Below, one piece after another: positions 42,965-52,987 of a stretch of 64,000 nt of DNA. The stretch spans positions 2,418,001-2,482,000 of the forward strand of contig CP053160.1 in NCBI GenBank assembly GCA_014607495.2, in the 5' to 3' direction. How positions within the stretch are numbered: position 1 is the stretch's first letter; every line of letters begins with the position of its first letter. The DNA comes from Carposina sasakii. Its lineage: Eukaryota; Arthropoda; Insecta; Lepidoptera; Carposinidae. The notes beneath the pieces were generated by a model that saw only the letters and a list, made by a program, of their open reading frames with translations, searched no databases and had not been told where the DNA came from. The position numbers and the translations under genes are program-made.

Positions 42965-43095
42965 TACATAACAAAATTAAGAATATGATCTTGTCACACT
43001 TACGTATACAATCGTTATTAATCTCCCATGTAGTTTAACACAAGAGGCTTTTCAGACCTGAAAATGCATATCACTTCAACATACTGCTAATTCTC

Positions 43096-43394
43096 CTAAC
43101 ATAACATAAAAACACTAAGTATCACAGCGCATATACTAATCAGTAGTCCAGGTTTAATACCGTTACTACTATTTGAAGACCAGAAGCCTCTACTTCTGGT
43201 ATTTGCTTTGCAGTTGGCATGCTGGTGTTCGCCTATGCACATGGCGTAGGCCATGAGGTGAGGTATGCTGTTCTGCTCGTAGCTGGCAGTGAAGAGGTGC
43301 TGCCAGGGTCCCAGAGCGTATACAGCCACGTCTTCTCCTCCATGGGTTTCGGAGTCCAGAGGTACTAGGCTGGGATAGGCGTAGTCCAGATCAC
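43096..43394 (-). CDS. ALP: Right ALP terminal exon with GPI-type tail
   Basis: Encodes [35 protein letters not shown], then [10 protein letters not shown] and the hydrophobic C-terminus; stop at 43096-43098. Acceptor GGACAG. Confidence 0.9.
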
Positions 43395-46300
43395 CTGTCC
43401 AACAATACAAATGTTTAAGAGATTAGATCATAGTTATAATGAGCTTGATGGCACAATATTACAATATAGATTCCATTATTGTGCCCGACGCATTTAATTG
43501 AGTCAGTGTTGCCAGATCGTACATTGCGAAATTATGTCATATTTGTTGCAAAATTATCGTGTTTTTATCTCATGATAGAATATATGCATAAGGTATGCAA
43601 TCCTATCCCCCCCCTGCTCATGAGTTGGAATTAAGTGGATTTTAGGGGTAAAATTGGATGTTTACAAAATTATCGTAGATTTGACAAAAATATCGTAGAA
43701 TTTGAACGAATTATCGTGCGATACCTAATTTTAATTTTTATGGCATGGCACTCAAAATTATCGTGGTCTTCGTGAATTAAGTAACGCTGAATTGAGTATA
43801 GATTCAATCGCACAGGTTAAGCAAGTCATACTAACTAAAGGCACTGATTTAACTGGGCAGTTCTAAATAGTAGTTTTGGTAAGTAGAAAATATTAAAATG
43901 CATGTTTAATAACAAGTTCGGCAGTTAAAACTAGCAAACGTAAAAGTAAACAAAAATGAGTCGTAAAAAATATTAAACGGGTCGTAAAATAAATACTTGG
44001 GCGGTAGAATAGATAAATGGGCAGTAAACAAGTCGAAACTAGTTGGTAAGAAAATTATTTCAAGCAGTTCCTTATACAATGAGGTGGTAAACTGTATTCT
44101 TCAGTAAAATTAAGTAATCATAATGTGGACTTTATTACGATTGAAATATTTAGTTGAATAAATCCAGAAGCGTGAAGAAAGTAGGCAATAGCATATGAAA
44201 AAAATATAAAATTTAGAAATTTGTATTAGCGAAAAAAATACAAAAGGCAAACCCGGATTGTTAGGATGGTAGCGATGGGGAATCACCAATTAATAGTAAC
44301 AAACAACGACATACGCCTGATAATAAACCAAATAGGTAATTCAATCAAGACGTCGTCGTCGCGTCGACGCGATCAAGTAATTTTATTGGTCGCTTACTCG
44401 TCCCGCGCTCTAAGCTCCGTCCCATCTAACGACTCTGATGTCTCCGTTCCCCGAGAACTGCCGAACTATTTATCTAACTGCCCATTCAATAATTTGACTG
44501 CCCATTTCATTATTTAACTGACCATTTATTTATTGGTCTGCCTACGATACGATATGTATACGAGAATTTAATACTGACATTGTAAGACGAAATAACCGGC
44601 CAATTGTATTTTTATTACTGTCTATGTTTTACTGCTGTATTAATTTAATAACCTGCGATAAAATCAATAACTGTCCATATATTTTTACAACTGATCATAA
44701 TAAATTCTCAAATATTTAAATAACAGCTCAAATAATTAGTTCCCCTAACTAAATGAGTTGCTGTTTGATCACAGCATAAAAGCCATCTAACATTAAAAAT
44801 ACTACAGGAATACATACCATTTTTAAACCCAGAATTAAGTGTGACATCTTCTCTTTTGCCCTCAGAAGTTATTGAGTTGGCCTTTCCGTTGGCGTAGCTC
44901 AACGTGGTGTAGGGGACCAGATCGTCGCCAATGTTGGTGTCTGCTATGCCCAGAATATCGTTACCTCGAGATGGGTAGCCTGCAATTGAGAGTATTGGAA
45001 TGTTCAAGACAGAGAAAATTAGGTACAAAATCACCAAAGATAGGTGCCAATACTCTATTGCACCGAAACCAAAATCAATGGGATTATGGCCAGCAGATGA
45101 TACTTTGAAGATGCTCTGGTATCACAGTATATGTTTTTCCCGTAGTCCAATCTAGGTTTTGCATCGCTTTGGTATAAAGAAAAACTCAACGATGTTTAAT
45201 CGTTTGTTCGATGGACTTTGGATGTTTGTTTAAGAACCATTGTGTGTCATCATCATTCAAGTATACTACTAAATGTAGGCCCCATTTCTCCTTGGCCTAC
45301 CCCAATAGCCTCCACTGCGATGCTGGTGCTTACCTCTGCCGCGGACAGATAGATTACTTATAGAGATTCTTGTACTAGGCATCGCTCAGGCAGGTATCTG
45401 AAATATACCTACTATATAAAATCTGCTTATTGGACAATAACTTACCAGCTACGGTAAAGGTGTGGGCATGGTCCGCGCTGACCACTATGAGGGTTTCTTC
45501 AGAGTTGGTGAGAGATTTGGCTTTCTTCACCGCCTTGCTGTACTCCACCGTCTCGTCAAGCGCCATACGGGCCAGGCTGTCATGATGGGCGTGGTCTATA
45601 CGCCCACCTGGAATATTTGAAGATAAGATTAAGTGGTTATCATTCCAATGGATGGTGGTGTTAATCTAGATAATTCAAATCTGGAATCAAATTTATTACG
45701 AGGAAACGACTCGCTTCAAATCCTAAAACATTCTGTTTATGTAGAAAATAAGATGGCACTTAGGTACAATTAGTGGGTAGCAGATTTTTAAGAATAACCT
45801 GAAGCCGTCTCAATTATTGGAAGATGAATTACCTTCAACAAATAGGAAGTAGCCTTTAGGATTCCGGCTCAGCATTTTGATGGCCACTTCCACCATCTCC
45901 TCAAGGGTTGGCTGGTTATTGGCCTTGAGGTGATACTCCATGTGGTCGTCATTGAACAGCCCGAGAAGGTACTCCGGAAGATCATCAGATTGGAACACCT
46001 GCAAGCGATAGCAAATATTGTCGTTATAAACAGTCATCATACATATGTGGCCTTGATGAATTTTCTTATTTGTAATATCGTTTTAGTTATGAATTCCTTC
46101 AAAATTATACTGGGGGTAATATGAGAAGGATTATTTAAGCGAAATGCTATGAAAATAGTCTTTTATGCAGAACCTATCAACATTTAAGATTCGAAATGAC
46201 CAAAAAGACTTGAACGGGTCTCAAAACGGCCGATTGGTCTAGTAGGTAGTGACCCTGCCTGCGACGCCATAGGTCCTGGGTTCGAATCCCGGTAGGTGCA

Positions 46301-49300
46301 AACATTGATATGATGAATATCGATGTTTGTTTCCGAGTCATGGATGTTTCTATACTTATCTATGTATTTATATACCGTTGCTTAGTACCCACGACACAAG
46401 ACCTTAGGGATCTTAATGTGGGACTAGGTTAATGTGTTGTGTAGTGTGAAAAAAAAAACAAAAAAAAAAGTTTTCATCTTTAATATTACATACATATATA
46501 TAATCACGCCTTTATCCCTTACGGGGTAGGCAGAGCACCAAGGGCCGATAGAATCACATGGTGCCACTTCTTACCAATTTTGAGGGTATAGTTGAGATGT
46601 ACAAGTTCGGTTAGTAGTGACAGGTGGTCAGCCCATCGCCTACAAAACACCAAGACCCTCTTGTCCCTCTACTGACTTGTACAATTTGCCCGGGAAGAGC
46701 TGTAGTATTATACCCTTTAATATTATATGGCTTAAAACTCTCAGGTATGCAACTTACGGGTCGTAATATGAAACTAGTGACTGGGGCAAGTAACTTCTTC
46801 TTACCTTAGCAAGTTCTACTCTATCAGTCACATACTGGTGACTGGCATTCTTCTCAATCTTGTCAATATGCCATATGTCTACCAGGTCTCGTCCATCCAG
46901 TCTTTTGCCCGTGCTGTTAACCAGCGGACTGGTGATGTTGGGTAGGAACTGCTTCCTCCCACCTCCTAATATGACCTGGGGAGTCAAGAGAGGAAGATGT
47001 TATATTTAGCAGGGAAATAACACAAGCAATTTAGAATAACTCGGAATATATGTAGGTAATAGTGGACGCCCGCGACTCCGTCCGCGTGGACTACAGAAAA
47101 AACAAAATGTCGAAATTATCCAGGATAAAAACATTTTTCCGGTATAAAGCCTATATGTTAAGTGGGACCTGTCACAATATATTACTGAAAACTGCATCGA
47201 AATCGGTTCATCTGTTTCTGAGATTAGTGTGCACAAACACACAGACAAATCGACAAACAGACAAAAAAATCCTTAAATCATTCTTTTGTGTACTATTGTG
47301 TTGATAAAGGTCTTCTATAAAATATTTTTTCTCATATATCTTCCATGTACAGACAGCGATCCGTTACAATTTTTATTATATGTATAGATAAATAGGGACC
47401 CGCCCCGGCTTCGCACGGGTGCAGAGGCACCGCACGCGGGCGGAGTCGTGGGCGGCCACTAGTGTATAATAATATACGTATATCATGCGTGTGTGCAATA
47501 AAGAATAAAAATAAGTAAATACAGGTCCTTTACCCGAATACACAAGTTTTTTTTTTTGTAAATTATTCAATAACATCAACAACACACACAATCTTTTATT
47601 TTATAGAACAAATAACGAATACAATAGTTTATTCTAAACCATTGTGCCTTCCTTAAAACTGAAACACTTGTCATAATATTAGCTAAAGTGTCATGAAAGT
47701 TCAGAATATGATAAGTTTGGTAACATTTTTATATGGATTAACCAATGTCTACGAGTGTCAGCCGGATAGCATAACTCCGAGGTGTCAAAGTGCATTTTGT
47801 ATGGATTAATCATAGTGCAAATTACACACCCTATTAAGTACCACGTGATATGGGTTGAGCCTACCGCCGCTTTTCGGAAAAAAATACAACAATCTAGCTA
47901 CCGGTAACCAATCCAATAGAAAATGTTTGCGAGTCATTCTTATTATTCTTGTTTTTAAATTTGTAGCTACGGTAAGGCATAAATAGTTAGTTATAAAATA
48001 GTTCCTGAGTCAAGAAAGTACCTTACATTTTCAATGTTTCATAATGTTTTGTATTTTGTAATCACCGTGCCGTAGTGTTATTTAAATATCATCCGTATTA
48101 TTACGCTGTGTCAAATCAGATATTTTAAAATGAATGATTTATTTTCTGACACACGCGAAATAAAGTGCGAAATGATGTTTAATGGTGACACTATTACATA
48201 ATATGTAAATTACATCCTTTAGGTTGAGCAGAAGTGTGCAAAATTACACATGCATTTTTCACATATGATATAGGTACCAAGTTCTAAAGACCAGTAAAGA
48301 TTTATATAAGGTCTTTTAAAAATTTATTGATTATCTTTTGACACGAAACTAGGTAGGTAAAAAGAAACAACTTTCACTGTGGGACGTACTCTGAAATACT
48401 CGTAGTGAAAAAAAAGCTGTTCCATACAATCTCGAGTAATTAGGTACTGCACTGAAATGTTTGGAACAACAGATTTTTTTTTTTTCATTATTTCGGAGTT
48501 GGTCCCATAGTGAAAGTTGTTTCTTTTCACCTACCTAGTTTCGTGTCAAAAGATAATCACTAATTTTGAAAAGACCTTATATAGGCGATGTTTCCGAGTA
48601 AACACACATACTTACATGGTGTAACAAAAGGGGTAAGTTAAGCGAAATGTCTTTAAACCAGCCCAACATAAAAAAACTTTTTACAAAATTTTGATACTCG
48701 AAATCACATGTTTATTTTTCAAGAATTCAACCACACAGTAGCAGTACCTTAAACCCGCGTCCAGGGTTGTTCATGACGAGCTGGTGGGCTATATCCTGGC
48801 AGCCCAGCGCCAGACACTGCTCCGGCACATCTGCATCCGACTCCCAGTTGCGCTCGGAGCTGTGCGCGTAAAGACCTGCTGGCGAGGCATGCGTCACCCT
48901 TGTTGTTGTTACTAGACCTGGAATCATGATGTTTATATGATGAATATCTTAGAAGTTGGTCTGCCCAACCGGGTTTCAGGGTTTTCCATCAGATCTTTAG
49001 TGGTTATATGATGAATCTAAACTCAAAGAGGTTGGGCAGAAGTGTGGCTTTCCACCAGATTTTAAGGGGTGAGCCTTCCGCCGCTATGTAAATACAACAA
49101 TCTAGCCACACCGGTAACGAATCTGATGGTGATAATTTCGAGTCTTAATAATATAGGTACCTAAGCAGTTAGCGCCATAGTCTCTTATGTAACAGAGTGC
49201 ACCACGGGCAAGTGAAGGTGAGGTTGAATCTACCTATGGTCTACTCTACCTACTAGCTGGCTGCAATTTTGCCAGCAGAATATTTAGGATGTTAACAGTA

Positions 49301-51514
49301 TCTGCCAAGTTTTTTCTATTACAGGGTATTTTTTGGTCGTCAACGTTCCCGAATACTCTGGAATCTCCCCATCATTACGATCATTTTTCTCCATGAAAGC
49401 ATACCTGGGAAGTGACTGGTTTCCAAGATATTAGGGTCCAAAGTTGAGTAAATAGACTGCGTTTTTTTGCATAAATGCACATAGACGCGTGTAACAATTT
49501 TTTTTTACTACGAAAAATAATTAAAATCTGTCTATTAAAAAAAACTAACACAAACACAGGATAGGTACTATAAACGTCACTTTTTTTTTCTCAAAAAAAA
49601 TTATCGTCGTTTCCTAGCAATTTTTTGGCATAAACTTACTTTGTTTGATGTATAGAGTACGTACCCTTCGTAAAGGGTGGCAACGTAAAAACACCCTGTA
49701 TGTAGTTTTAGCATGAGAGAGTAACAAAGATCAAAACGTCTCTAACAAACTTTTAAATAGGATTACAAACATAATTCAGACATAACAAACATTTCGTAAA
49801 TAAATATGTGATGGAGTCATCAAAATGATCCTTCATCGATGATTGCAGAATATAAAAACTAGTTTCTCACAACCCAGCGAATCATTAATGGTGGCCTTCA
49901 TAACCATTTCTATTGTTTCCGATAATTGACGAAATATCAGTTTTGTAGAAAAATTATGTAACAGAAACCATGACAAAGAGTTATGTGTAGTAAAGAAATA
50001 AAGACGCATGATAAATTGAGAATTCGTGCGTATAGTATTTAAACATCTGACGCTTGAAACTTCGTTTACATGATCGTAAATTAAAAGCCTTAAAGTTTAT
50101 CTAGGTTTTGGCTACCAACATAACTGTAATATTTCGGGAAGCGCTGTTGTCCACCTCCCGGAAATCTTAAATCACCTCTAACGATACCCACGAGCAGACG
50201 CGGCTCGTGATATTTTTTGATGGGGGTTCACATTTATTTTAATAAGCGCATGCAAATTACAGTTTGGAAACGCCGCGTGATCACTCCCTTACTGGATGAA
50301 ATTATTTAACTCCACAGTTAACACTATTTTATTAAAATTCAGATACAGTACTAGGAATCGTACCAAATTTCGTTTCATTGGAGCGTGATCGCTAGCGCTC
50401 CACTCGATACATAGTATTACAACTTACTTGAGATGAACGCGTAGGCACTATTGTATAAGCATAGTAGAATTGAAAGATAATTATAAATATAGAGAAATAT
50501 AGACTGCCTATGTAGTCTTCGTGGGTGGGAGAGCACTGCACCAGCGCTCCTTAGGACAAGCCGCCTCTACCCACGAGAAGACATGGGGCGGTGCTATTCT
50601 ACTTTACGACTGTGGGACAGGTGACGATTGCTATACTATGGTGTGGAGCATAAGGAATTTTACTGTAGACTAGGACTTTCGTTGTAATTACTAGGATACC
50701 TGGTAACAAAATATCCTAAGAGCATTTACTTATTGGAAAACATTTATTTTTATGAGTCAATCCATTTTAGAACCAACAGGTGATTTTATTACACCAGACG
50801 ACAAATAAGTAGACCATTAGATTGTAAATTTGTTAAACAATGAACTATTAAACACTTATAGACATCGTTTTAGTAACTTTGACGTCAATGTGGTATGTCA
50901 TAGAAAAGTAGGAACTTTATATAAAATAATCGGTATTCCATACTCATTTAAATTAGGCATGTGCTGCATGGTTTTGTGACTATAGAGTTAGACATAAAGG
51001 TCTCTCGGTCGGTACCAGACAGTAAAAAAAACTAATGTCAATTTCACCTAAATTGCGTCAATACGAGATATCTACCTACGTTGTTTATTTGTGAAATCGG
51101 TTGATGCCATTAGGAAGCTATTAGGGAGACCTACGACCGTTCGAAGGAAGACATCAGTGGGGTAAACACAAACCTTTTTACGCGGCGTAACGCTATCGAC
51201 TCGCTAGCAAAATCTATGGGAATTGACAGTTTGAAGAGGTTCGTGCTTACCCCTCTGGTTATTGCGTTAGTTTTGAGTTTCCTGCATCTTTATATAACTT
51301 ATATATCTTTATATAACTTACCAACATCCAAGCCCTTAGCTTGAGCCCACTGCCCGATCGAGTGTGCCCAATTCCCTTTATACAGCTGAGGCTGGCAAGC
51401 GCCTCTCGTGACGTTTCCATCTAGACCGATGACTCCGTACTTTGTCTTCACACCGGTGAGGTAGGACGTGGCAGTACAAGCGGAGTCAGGGACCTGAGCG
51501 TCTATGCAGTACGT
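43096..51514 (-). CDS. ALP: Alkaline phosphatase, membrane (GPI-type) form (right gene; 7 exons seen, 5' part outside window)
   Basis: Exons 51322-51514, 48748-48917, 46805-46975, 45833-45998, 45446-45607, 44818-44979 and 43096-43394 join in frame with GT-AG borders to 440 residues. Family sites are kept: [12 protein letters not shown] (nucleophile Ser), [43 protein letters not shown] and THGGEDV. After CKANTRSR the protein has a small-residue spacer (SSNSSNG) and a hydrophobic end ([18 protein letters not shown]), the pattern of a GPI-attachment signal, so it should sit on the outer membrane face. Lepidopteran membrane alkaline phosphatases of this type are midgut brush-border proteins. The GDGM exon and signal peptide were not found between 51515 and 64000 and are probably further upstream. 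A 4.8-kb gypsy element lies in that upstream stretch. Confidence 0.9.
43857..44712. mobile_element. Foldback-like element: two opposed arrays with 20-bp period
   Basis: Left array (43857-44060): related words GCAGTTAAAA, TCGTAAAAAA, GTCGTAAAAT, GCGGTAGAAT and GCAGTAAACA start at 43921, 43961, 43981, 44001 and 44021. Right array (44457-44710): the complement ACTGCC/ACTGAC recurs at 44457, 44477, 44497 and 44517, with weaker continuation (44617, 44670, 44690). The period is 20 bp in both. A core of about 390 bp with a CGTCGTCGCGTCGACGCG tract separates them. Inverted ends built of short tandem repeats are the architecture of Foldback elements. It lies in the last intron of the right phosphatase. 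Confidence 0.65.
44818..44979 (-). CDS. ALP: Right ALP exon
   Basis: Encodes [31 protein letters not shown] and on to NSGFKNG. Acceptor AATTGCAG, donor GTATGT. Continuous across the site where the left gene has an intron. Confidence 0.9.
45446..45607 (-). CDS. ALP: Right ALP exon with RID..HH and DHAH sites
   Basis: Encodes [20 protein letters not shown] and [20 protein letters not shown]. Acceptor ATTCCAG, donor GTAAGT. Confidence 0.9.
45833..45998 (-). CDS. ALP: Right ALP exon
   Basis: Encodes [20 protein letters not shown] and ends GYFLFVEG. Acceptor CTTGCAG, donor GTAATT. Confidence 0.9.
46125..46200. repeat. MITE-A end fragment
   Basis: TTTAAGCGAAATGCTATGAA and AGATTCGAAATGAC match the subterminal part of MITE-A; the copy stops next to SINE-2 at 46227. 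Confidence 0.5.
46227..46449 (+). repeat. tRNA-derived SINE-2, copy 6 (forward)
   Basis: The only + copy: CGGCCGATTGGTCTAGTAGG (A box region), GGTCCTGGGTTCGAATCCCG (B box), and an A-rich tail after GTGTTGTGTAGTGTG. It lies in the right ALP intron between exons 45833 and 46805. Confidence 0.9.
46486..46715 (-). repeat. Repeat with (TATG)n tail, copy 3
   Basis: Reversed copy closely matching 37362-37593; inserted beside SINE-2 in the same intron. Confidence 0.75.
46805..46975 (-). CDS. ALP: Right ALP exon
   Basis: Encodes [20 protein letters not shown] and ends DRVELAK. Acceptor TCCCCAG, donor GTAAGA. Corresponds to the first half of left-gene exon 18648-18981. Confidence 0.9.
47061..47462 (+). 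repeat. LINE-like 3' end (RTE-type), copy 3
   Basis: AGTGGACGCCCGCGACTCCG to the TATATGTATAGATA tail, then a second module GGGACCCGCCCCGGCTTCGC ending GGCGGCCACTAGT in inverted sense. Lies in the right ALP intron. Confidence 0.75.
48303..48583. mobile_element. Foldback MITE, arms about 95 bp
   Basis: TATATAAGGTCTTTT at 48303 and its complement ending at 48583. The arms continue through ATTATCTTTTGACACGAAAC and GAAACAACTTTCACTNTGGG with few mismatches. Non-coding, 281 bp, in the right ALP intron. Confidence 0.8.
48614..48723. repeat. MITE-A fragment next to an exon
   Basis: Starts CATGGTGTAACAAAAGGGGT, runs to AATCACATGTTTATTTTTCA and stops about 25 bp from the donor of exon 48748-48917. Confidence 0.7.
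48748..48917 (-). CDS. ALP: Right ALP exon
   Basis: Encodes [28 protein letters not shown] and NPGRGFK. Acceptor GATTCCAG, donor GTACTG. A MITE-A fragment ends about 25 bp past the donor. Confidence 0.9.
49320..49700 (+). mobile_element. MITE-B copy 3
   Basis: Starts TACAGGGTATTTTTTGGTCG and ends AACACCCTGTA; the interior matches 35288-35671 throughout. In the right ALP intron. Confidence 0.82.
51322..51514 (-). CDS. ALP: Right ALP exon with catalytic serine
   Basis: Encodes [20 protein letters not shown] and AQAKGLDV. Acceptor CTTTCCAG, donor GTAAGT. 193 bp, identical in length to the paralogous exon. Confidence 0.9.
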
Positions 51515-52018
51515 CTGGAAAGAAAGAGTTTTTATAACTAGATAAAATTGAAATTGATACGTCAGATGCATCAGCGGTTATAGCTCTTGGTTAGAAGTGC
51601 GCTTTCCTGTTAAGGCCATGCAATTCAGCGACTGCGCATGCGTGAATTTAATGGATAGTAGGTACCTCAGATGAATGATATACAGATAGTACAAAAGGCC
51701 ACAGCATACAAAATCAGTGATTCCACATTACCATATCAGTAGAAGAATGGGAGTTTGTTTTGCTTATGAGCGAGTATAATATCTTTAATTATGTTGAGTA
51801 TTATTTTCAAGATCGATAGTTAATTGTAAATACCAAAACAATTTGTTCTAGCCAAAGGTGTTTTTCGCTTAAACTCTTAAAAAGCTTTCCCTGTTGTCGA
51901 CCTTAAAACAAAATGCCTAATCCTTAATAGCACTAATAGTTTCGTCCCATCCCGCACTGGCTCTGAAATAATGAGACAAGGGAAGACCATGTTTATTATA
52001 GGAGGATAATAGTTTAGA

Positions 52019-52206
52019 TCAGTGGTTCCCAAAGTGGTCCAGGTGGACCCCCAGGGGTCTACAGGAGACTCGACGGGGGTCTACGTTGGCGTGAAAAAAT
52101 TGAGGTTCACAATTAATTTGTATGTGATGTAGGCCTGTAGGGCGTCCACCAGAACCAGTAAACTTTTGAAAGGGGTCTACGAGAAATAAAAGTTTGGGAA
52201 CCTCTA
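52019..52206. mobile_element. hAT-type MITE, 188 bp
   Basis: CAGTGGTTCCCAAAGT at the left and AGTTTGGGAACCTCTA at the right are inverted. Flanked by a perfect 8-bp duplication GTTTAGAT (52011-52018 and 52207-52214). Confidence 0.88.
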
Positions 52207-52383
52207 GTTTAGATTATGGTTTTCAAATGATTGAATTTTGGTTGATATGAAATGTTACCATAAAAACTAACCAATAGGTACTTTATCCAAGTGCTGTAAA
52301 TTATCCACTACATATTGTTAAGCGGAGCATTAGATTGCAAGAATAGTAGCAGATCGTATAAAAGTATCTTTCGTAAGCTGTTT

Positions 52384-52388
52384 ATTGT
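52384..52388. repeat. Target-site duplication ATTGT (left)
   Basis: Five bases flanking the 3' LTR, equal to 57215-57219. Confidence 0.88.
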
Positions 52389-52489
52389 TGTAGTGAAACA
52401 CAAGCAAGTAGGTGAACACTGATTTATTGGTGATGCCATATGTGTAGGTATACATATAATCAAAATACCCTACACTATATTATACTACA
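52389..52489 (-). repeat. 3' LTR, 101 bp
   Basis: Starts TGTAGTGAAACACAAGCAAG and ends ATATTATACTACA on the + strand. No difference from 57114-57214 was seen over the 101 bases. Confidence 0.93.
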
Positions 52490-52503
52490 TCTCTCCTTTT
52501 CCT
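52490..52503 (-). promoter_or_regulatory. Polypurine tract
   Basis: AGGAAAAGGAGAGA on the sense strand, immediately before the 3' LTR; it primes plus-strand DNA synthesis in LTR elements. Confidence 0.8.
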
Positions 52504-52567
52504 ATAATAATAAAAAAGAAAACAAAACAAACTAAATAAGTGTAATCTTATTATACTTATAAAAAAA

Positions 52568-52766
52568 AACACCCGACTGCGTGAAAATATATTGACCCAG
52601 CGTCACTGTTACGACGACAAATACAATGACGCCCCTCAAGGTCAAATGCGAGAACCTGGTTAGCCTCCAAGAAATGCACATGCATACATAGGTACTAACC
52701 TACAATAATAATACTCTCAACCATACACTCGAAAGACAAAACCATCCCTCTGGCGCAGTCGGGTAA
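52568..52766. repeat. Inverted-ended segment inside the gypsy 3' region
   Basis: ACCCGACTGCG at 52571 and CGCAGTCGGGT at 52756 are exact inverted copies about 200 bp apart, between the Gag-Pol stop and the polypurine tract. A related AAGCAGTCGGGTTTTT word is at 36760. It may be a nested MITE or part of the element's 3' UTR. Confidence 0.5.
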
Positions 52767-52987
52767 GAAGAATACAAAACTTTACATTACTACTAAGTAA
52801 GTAAGTATAAAAACAAAACATAAACTACATCTTGCTATATTACAAGATAGTGACCTAAACATAGTCTTTTACAATACAATGCCATGAATAGATTTACCTA
52901 CGATAGCACATTAAGTTGCCATAGGTATTTATAAATAAAGTTATTCAAGACCCATGATAACGCACTTTTTTATTATTATTATTATTT

